From NCBI RefSeq assembly GCF_023223525.1, contig NZ_JALPRX010000046.1, forward strand, positions 21,572-85,571: a stretch of 64,000 nucleotides of DNA, read 5' to 3'. The notes beneath the pieces are model-generated. The model searched no databases and was not told the DNA's origin. It worked only from the letters and a program-made list of their open reading frames with translations. Below, one piece after another: positions 56,834 through 64,000 of this stretch (the first letter of the stretch is position 1; each line of letters starts with the position of its first letter). Source of the DNA: Roseomonas acroporae. Lineage in GTDB: Bacteria; Pseudomonadota; Alphaproteobacteria; Acetobacterales; Acetobacteraceae. A program made the translations under genes and the position numbers.

Positions 56834-57047
56834 CGGCGGGGCTCCGACGCCGCCGTCGCCCTCGGGGGAAAAGGCGGCGCGGCGCGACTGGATTGCGGAT
56901 GCGGGACGAACGCGGCGATCCGGGCGCGGTCGCGGTCACGATCGCGTCGGAACGCCGACGACGGCGAGGGCGCCGACGCCGTCCTTGCGCTCGGCCACGC
57001 CGCCGGCGACCCGGCCGCCGTGTCGAGGCGGTGCCGGGCCGGCCCGC

Positions 57048-58898
<1,851 letters not shown>

Positions 58899-59088
58899 GG
58901 CTCTTGCTCCCTGTGTGGGCCCGGCCCGGGCCGTGACGCCCGTCGCGGCGGGCCGTGCCGGTCGTGAATCCGTCTCCGTCCCGGCGCGGGCCGTCCGCGC
59001 CCGGGCGGCACCGCCAGGCGGACCATTCCAGGGGCACCGAGGGGCCGAGCCCGGGCCGGCAATGGCCACCCGCGACCGGCGGCGCGCC

Positions 59089-59117
59089 ATATGCGGCCGA
59101 CACACGCGGATTTCAAC
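59089..59117 (-). promoter_or_regulatory. Candidate heat-shock (RpoH) promoter of htpG
   Basis: On the minus strand, GTTGAAA (59117-59111) and CCGCATAT (59096-59089) are separated by 14 bp, each one base from the CTTGAAA and CCCCATNT consensus. The predicted start is about 185 bp before the htpG start. The 432-bp divergent gap 58899-59330 otherwise shows no gene or repeat. Confidence 0.45.
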
Positions 59118-59330
59118 GGCCGGCCACGAGGTCGGGCGGCCGGGGGGCACGTTGCGCCACGCGGCAGGGTGGGGACTGCCCGGCGTCCCCGGCGTCTCGG
59201 CAAGCGGGCACCAGTTCTGCTACATCGCCGCAGACTCGCCCCATCAGGGGCCCCCGGCCCGGGCCGATCGCGCCCGGCCGGCCTCAGGCGGGGCCTCACC
59301 GGGAGCGCCTCCCACTGAAAGACGACAGGA

Positions 59331-59693
59331 ATGGCTGGCTTCAGAGGCACCAAGTTCCAGGATCGACAGAAGGATTCAGCCGCGGCGAAGCAGGCGCTGC
59401 TGGAGAAGTTCCGCGCCCGCCCCGCCCCGGACGACCCGGCGGTGCAGGCCAAGCAGGAGGAGATGCGGCGCGTCCGCCTCGCCCGCGAGGAGCGGCAGGC
59501 CGCGCGCGAGGCCGAGAAGCGGGCCGCGAAGGCGGCCGAGGAGGCGCGGCTCCGCGCCGAGCAGGAGGCCGCGAAGGCCGCCGAGGAGGCCCGCATCGCC
59601 GAGGAGGCCGCGCGCAAGGCGCAGCTCGAGGCCGAGCGCAAGGCCGCGCGCGATGCCCGCTACGCCGCCCGCAAGGCGCGGCGCCGGGGCTGA
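59331..59693 (+). CDS. DUF6481-like highly charged helical protein
   Basis: A 120-residue protein that is nearly all one long Ala/Glu/Arg/Lys helix (residues 35-118), probably coiled-coil, with MAGFRGTKFQDRQKDSAAAK at the N-terminus, typical of the small DUF6481 family of alphaproteobacteria, often near cold-shock genes. No cold-shock gene follows here. ATG 59331 has ACAGGA just upstream. Confidence 0.75.
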   Translation: MAGFRGTKFQDRQKDSAAAKQALLEKFRARPAPDDPAVQAKQEEMRRVRLAREERQAAREAEKRAAKAAEEARLRAEQEAAKAAEEARIAEEAARKAQLEAERKAARDARYAARKARRRG

Positions 59694-59743
59694 GCCGGCG
59701 GGCCCCGGCGGCGTGAGGCCGCGGGGGCCGGTGACCGGCGACG

Positions 59744-59797
59744 GGGGCGCTCCGTCCCCCGCCGGCCGGAACGGGGCGGCGGGGGACGGAGCGCCCC
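59744..59797. terminator. Bidirectional 20-bp hairpin between convergent genes
   Basis: The arms 59744-59763 and 59778-59797 are exact reverse complements with a 14-nt loop. It lies between the plus-strand gene ending at 59693 and urtE ending at 59834 on the minus strand. Confidence 0.8.
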
Positions 59798-59833
59798 GCG
59801 CCGCTGCCCCCCGTGCCGCTACCCCCCGTGCCG

Positions 59834-60526
59834 CTACACGGTGAGCAGCCGGCGCACCGCCGTCTCGTCCAGCTCGCCCACCGGCCCGGCCAGCTCCACC
59901 TCGCCGCGCACCATCACCGCGATGGTGTCGGCGAGGTCGCGGGCGAATTCGTAGTACTGCTCCACCAGCACCACCGCCATGTTGCGCGTCTTCGCCAGGA
60001 ACGAGATCACGCGCGCGATGTCCTTGATGACGTTGGGCTGGATGCCCTCGGTCGGCTCGTCGAGGATCAGCAGCCGCGGGCGGGTGGTCAGGGCGCGCGC
60101 GATGGCGAGCTGCTGCTGCTGCCCGCCCGAGAGGTCGCCGCCGCGCCGGCGCAGGAACTGCTTCAGGATCGGGAACAGCTCGAACATCTCGTCCGAGACC
60201 TTCGAGCCCCGCGGGGCGGCGGCCAGCGCCGTCTCCAGGTTCTCGCGCACGGTCAGGAAGGGGAAGATCTCTCTTCCCTGCGGCACGTAGCCGATGCCGG
60301 CGCGCGCCCGGTCGGCCGGCGAGAGGCCGCTGATGTCGCGCCCCTCCCACATGATCCTGCCGCCCTGGATTCGCTCCAGCCCGATGATGGCGCGCATCAG
60401 CGAGGACTTGCCGACGCCGTTGCGGCCCATCACGCAGGTGATGTTGCCGGGCGTCGCGGCGAGGTCGACGCCGCGCAGGCAGCGGCTGGCGCCGTAGGAA
60501 AGGTCGATGCGTTCGACGCTCAGCAT
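59834..60526 (-). CDS. urtE: Urea ABC transporter ATP-binding subunit UrtE
   Basis: A 230-residue ATPase: Walker A GRNGVGKSS, signature LSGGQQQQLAIARAL and Walker B LLILDEPTEGIQPNVI, the last string being characteristic of UrtE among LivF-like ATPases. It is the final gene of urtBCDE, 3 bp after urtD. Confidence 0.92.
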   Translation of the reverse strand: MLSVERIDLSYGASRCLRGVDLAATPGNITCVMGRNGVGKSSLMRAIIGLERIQGGRIMWEGRDISGLSPADRARAGIGYVPQGREIFPFLTVRENLETALAAAPRGSKVSDEMFELFPILKQFLRRRGGDLSGGQQQQLAIARALTTRPRLLILDEPTEGIQPNVIKDIARVISFLAKTRNMAVVLVEQYYEFARDLADTIAVMVRGEVELAGPVGELDETAVRRLLTV

Positions 60527-60529
60527 GGT

Positions 60530-61263
<734 letters not shown>

Positions 61264-61267
<4 letters not shown>

Positions 61268-62388
61268 CGCCCCCCCTTCGGGTCCGCCTTCGGACCACGC
61301 CCACGGAACAGCCCGACGAGCCCCGCCGGCAGGAACAGCGTGACCGCCACGAACAGGCCGCCCAGGACGAACAGCCACAGGTCCGGGGCGAAGGAGGTCA
61401 GCCAGGTCTTCAGCGCGTTGACCGAGAAGGCGCCGAGCACGGCGCCCACCAGCGTGCCGCGGCCGCCGACGGCCACCCAGATCACCGCCTCGATCGAGTT
61501 GCCCGGCGCGAACTCGCCCGGGTTGATGATGCCGACCTGCGGCACGTAGAGCGCGCCCGCCAGCCCGGCCAGCATGGCCGAGAGGGTGAAGACGAACAGC
61601 TTCACCCGCGCCGTGTCGTAGCCGAGGAAGCGCACCCGGCTCTCCGCGTCGCGGATCGCCACCAGCACGCGGCCGAGCTTGGTGGCGGTCAGCCGGGCGC
61701 AGAGCCAGAGCGCGCCGCAGAGCGCCGCCAGCGAGGCGTAGAACAGCACGGCGCGGGTGCCGGGCTGGCTCAGCGGCATGCCCAGCAGCTCCTTGAAGTC
61801 GGTGAAGCCGTTGTTGCCGCCGAAGCCCATGTCGTTGCGGAAGAAGGCGAGCATCAGCGCGAAGGTCATCGCCTGCGTCAGGATCGAGAGATAGACGCCG
61901 GTGATGCGCGAGCGGAAGGCGAGCCAGCCGACCAGCGCGCCCAGCGCCCCGGGCACGAGCAGCGCCATGGCGAAGGCGAAGGGGAACCAGTTGAAGCCCC
62001 ACCAGAACCAGGGCAGCTCGGTGTAGCCCAGGAACACCATGAAGTCCGGCAGCACCGGGTGCCCGTACACGCCGCGCGGCCCGATCATCCGCATCAGGTA
62101 CATGCCGATGCAGTAGCCGCCGAGCGCGAAGAAGGCGCCGTGGCCGAGCGAGAGGATGCCGACATAGCCCCAGGCCAGGTCGATCGCCAGCGCCAGGATG
62201 GCGTAGGTGATCCACTTGCCGGTGATGCTGATGATGAAGTCGGAGACGTGCAGCGCGCTGTCCGGCGGCAGCCGGTTGAGCAGCGGCAGCAGCGCCAGCA
62301 GCAGCACCGCGATGGCGAGGCCGGCGCGCAGGCCCAGCCGCGCGCGGGAGGCGCGGTCCGGGGCGACGTCGTTGACGGTGGAGCTCAT
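61264..62388 (-). CDS. urtC: Urea ABC transporter permease UrtC
   Basis: A 374-residue LivM-type permease with about ten membrane helices; ILALAIDLAWGYVGILSLGHGAFF and FFRNDMGFGGNNGFTDFKE are typical of UrtC. It overlaps urtB and urtD by four bases on each side, so the operon is translationally coupled. Confidence 0.93.
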
Positions 62389-63959
62389 GCCTCGGCGGCC
62401 CTTCCCTTGAGCGCGAACAGGCCGCGCGGCTTGCGCTGGATGAACAGCATCAGCCCGACCAGCACGAAGACCTTGGCCAGCACCGCGCCCGCCCAGGGCT
62501 CCAGCAGCTTGTTCAGCACGCCGAGCGTCATGGCGCCGACCAGCGTGCCGGCCAGCGAGCCCACGCCGCCGAACACCACCACGAGGAAGCTGTCGATGAT
62601 GTAGCCGGTGCCGAGGTTGGGCGAGACGTTGTCGATCTGGCTCAGCGCCACCCCCGCCATGCCGGCGAGGCCGGAGCCGAAGGCGAAGGTCAGCATGTCC
62701 ACCCGCCAGGTGCGGATGCCCTGCGTCGCCGCGATGCGCCGGTTCTGCACCACGGCGCGCATCTCGAGGCCGAAGCGCGTCAGGCGGATGATCGCGAAGG
62801 TCAGCCCGAGCACGAGCAGGCCGAACAGGATGATCCAGAGCCGGTTCTGCGTCACCGTCACCCCGCCCGGCAGCAGCAGCGTGCCCTGCATCCAGGCCGG
62901 GCTCAGCACGTCGCGGTTCTGCGCGCCGAAGGCGAGGCGCACCGCCTGCTGCACCATCATGCTGACGCCGAAGGTCATCAGCAGCGTCTCCAGCGGCCGG
63001 CCGTAGAGGTGGCGGATCAGCCCGCGCTCCAGGATGGCGCCGAAGGTTCCCGCGACCAGGAAGGCGGCGGGGATGGAGATGACGATCGACCAGGGCAGCA
63101 GCCACGGCGCGTAGTGCTGGCAGAGAAGCTGCACGCCGTAGGTGGTGTAGGCGCCGAGCATGACGATCTCGCCATGCGCCATGTTGATCACGCCCATCAC
63201 CCCGAAGGTGATGGCGAGGCCGAGGGCGGCGAGCAGCAGCACGGAGCCGAGCGAGAGGCCCTGGAACAGCAGCTCCGCCGCCTGCCGGAAAGCCAGGGTG
63301 TGGTCGATGCTGGCGACCGCCGCGTCGATCGGTGCGGCGAGGTCGGGGTTGGCGGCGCGGGCCTGGAGCAGCAGGGCGCGCCCCTCGGCGGAGCCGGAGC
63401 CGCCCAGCGCCTCGATGCCCTGGCGGCGCACCGCGGGGTCGGCGGCGACGAGGCGGGAGGCGGCGAGGGCCAGCTCCAGCCGCGCCTTGATGTCGGGCAC
63501 CTGCTCGCGCGCCACCGCCGCCTCCAGCGCCGGGATGCTCTCGGCGCTGGCCGAGCGGAACACGGCATCGGCGGCGGCGCGGCGCTGGCCGGGATCGGGC
63601 GAGACCAGCTGCAGCCGGCCCAGCGCGCCGCGCAGCGCGCCGCGCACGCGGTTGTTGATGCGCACCGGCTCGGCGCCGGCGGCATCGGCGGGGGCGCCGG
63701 TGGCGGCATCGACCACGCCGGCCGGGGACTGCACCAGCAGCGTGCCCTCGCGCCGCAGCAGGCGGCCCTCGTTCAGCGCCTGCAGCACGGGCAGGGCGCG
63801 CGCATCACCCAGCGCGCCGAGCTTCTCCGCCGCCTCGGCCTGCGCGCCGAAGCCGCCGCCCAGGCCCTGGATCAGCGCCTCGTAGCCTTCCTGCGCAAGA
63901 GCCGGCCCGGTGCCCAGCAGGGCAAGGGCCAGCAGCAGCGCAGCCAGATGTCGTCGCAT
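62385..63959 (-). CDS. urtB: Urea ABC transporter permease UrtB
   Basis: A 524-residue LivH-type permease with a signal peptide (LAALLLALALLGTGPALAQ) and a periplasmic helical N-terminal domain (about 25-225), as usual for UrtB, then the permease (LAITFGVMGVINMAHGEIVMLG split at about residues 255-275). ATG 63959 was chosen over GTG 63965 because AGGGGGTGGCC gives correct spacing. urtA should lie upstream, outside the window. Urea uptake provides nitrogen next to a nif island, but 16 kb separate them. Confidence 0.93.
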   Translation of the reverse strand: MRRHLAALLLALALLGTGPALAQEGYEALIQGLGGGFGAQAEAAEKLGALGDARALPVLQALNEGRLLRREGTLLVQSPAGVVDAATGAPADAAGAEPVRINNRVRGALRGALGRLQLVSPDPGQRRAAADAVFRSASAESIPALEAAVAREQVPDIKARLELALAASRLVAADPAVRRQGIEALGGSGSAEGRALLLQARAANPDLAAPIDAAVASIDHTLAFRQAAELLFQGLSLGSVLLLAALGLAITFGVMGVINMAHGEIVMLGAYTTYGVQLLCQHYAPWLLPWSIVISIPAAFLVAGTFGAILERGLIRHLYGRPLETLLMTFGVSMMVQQAVRLAFGAQNRDVLSPAWMQGTLLLPGGVTVTQNRLWIILFGLLVLGLTFAIIRLTRFGLEMRAVVQNRRIAATQGIRTWRVDMLTFAFGSGLAGMAGVALSQIDNVSPNLGTGYIIDSFLVVVFGGVGSLAGTLVGAMTLGVLNKLLEPWAGAVLAKVFVLVGLMLFIQRKPRGLFALKGRAAEA

Positions 63960-64000
63960 GGCCACCCCCTGTGCCGAAGCGGGGGCCCCCCCGGGGCGGG

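Overview
The window is very GC-rich chromosomal DNA that looks alphaproteobacterial. The best guess is Acetobacteraceae (Roseomonas-like), because of the many orphan Bug/TctC-type binding proteins, a TRAP operon, GC-rich hairpin repeats between genes and an alphaproteobacterial-type oxygen-sensitive NifA. The genus is an inference; there is no rRNA or tRNA here to anchor it.

Layout. 1-9.5 kb: a catabolic block on the minus strand (zinc alcohol dehydrogenase, DctPQM TRAP transporter, SAF-domain oxidoreductase, branched-chain-type binding protein, partial SDR) and, divergently, a GntR/FCD regulator plus a PhyH dioxygenase. Two matching 13-bp palindromes lie between the divergent arms. 9.5-17.1 kb: an SF2 helicase, two Bug proteins, an SDR, a zinc alcohol dehydrogenase and an extensin-like LAS protein.

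17.2-43.4 kb: a compact, apparently complete molybdenum-nitrogenase island. It reads as consecutive plus-strand units: DUF2478-nifO; nifV; nifA; nifB-fdxN-LRV-nifZ-nifT-SIR2; nifHDKENX-DUF269-DUF683-fdxB-nifQ; iscA-nifU-nifS-cysE-nifW-fixABCX-small Cys-rich ORF. All units except nifA begin with a sigma-54 -24/-12 promoter preceded by one or two perfect NifA sites (TGT-N10-ACA); nifA has a sigma-54-like element without such a site. NifU, NifS, IscA and CysE supply Fe-S clusters and cysteine; NifB, NifEN, NifX, NifQ and NifV make FeMo-co; FixABCX with FdxN and FdxB should supply low-potential electrons. A molbindin gene (mop) lies head-on at the far end. No nifL, draTG, modABC, rpoN or alternative nitrogenase is in the window.

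43.6-59.3 kb: mixed genes: nhaA, a Bug protein with a PrpF-type isomerase and divergent LysR regulator, a DUF4198 protein behind a Fur-like palindrome, a probable small RNA with an anti-Shine-Dalgarno segment, a second GntR regulator, a divergent-type polysaccharide deacetylase coupled to a YVTN propeller, an SDR, a Kelch protein and htpG. 59.8-64 kb: urtBCDE of a urea ABC transporter on the minus strand; urtA is not seen and would lie beyond the right edge.

Two dispersed intergenic repeat families are visible: family A (three copies, chains of GC-rich hairpins) and family B (two copies, modular, with one module inverted). There are also a 5 x 30-bp G/C-only array, a 32-bp tandem array, a 10-bp tandem array and a pair of nearly loopless 16-bp and 20-bp inverted repeats. 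No transposase, integrase, phage or CRISPR signature was recognised.
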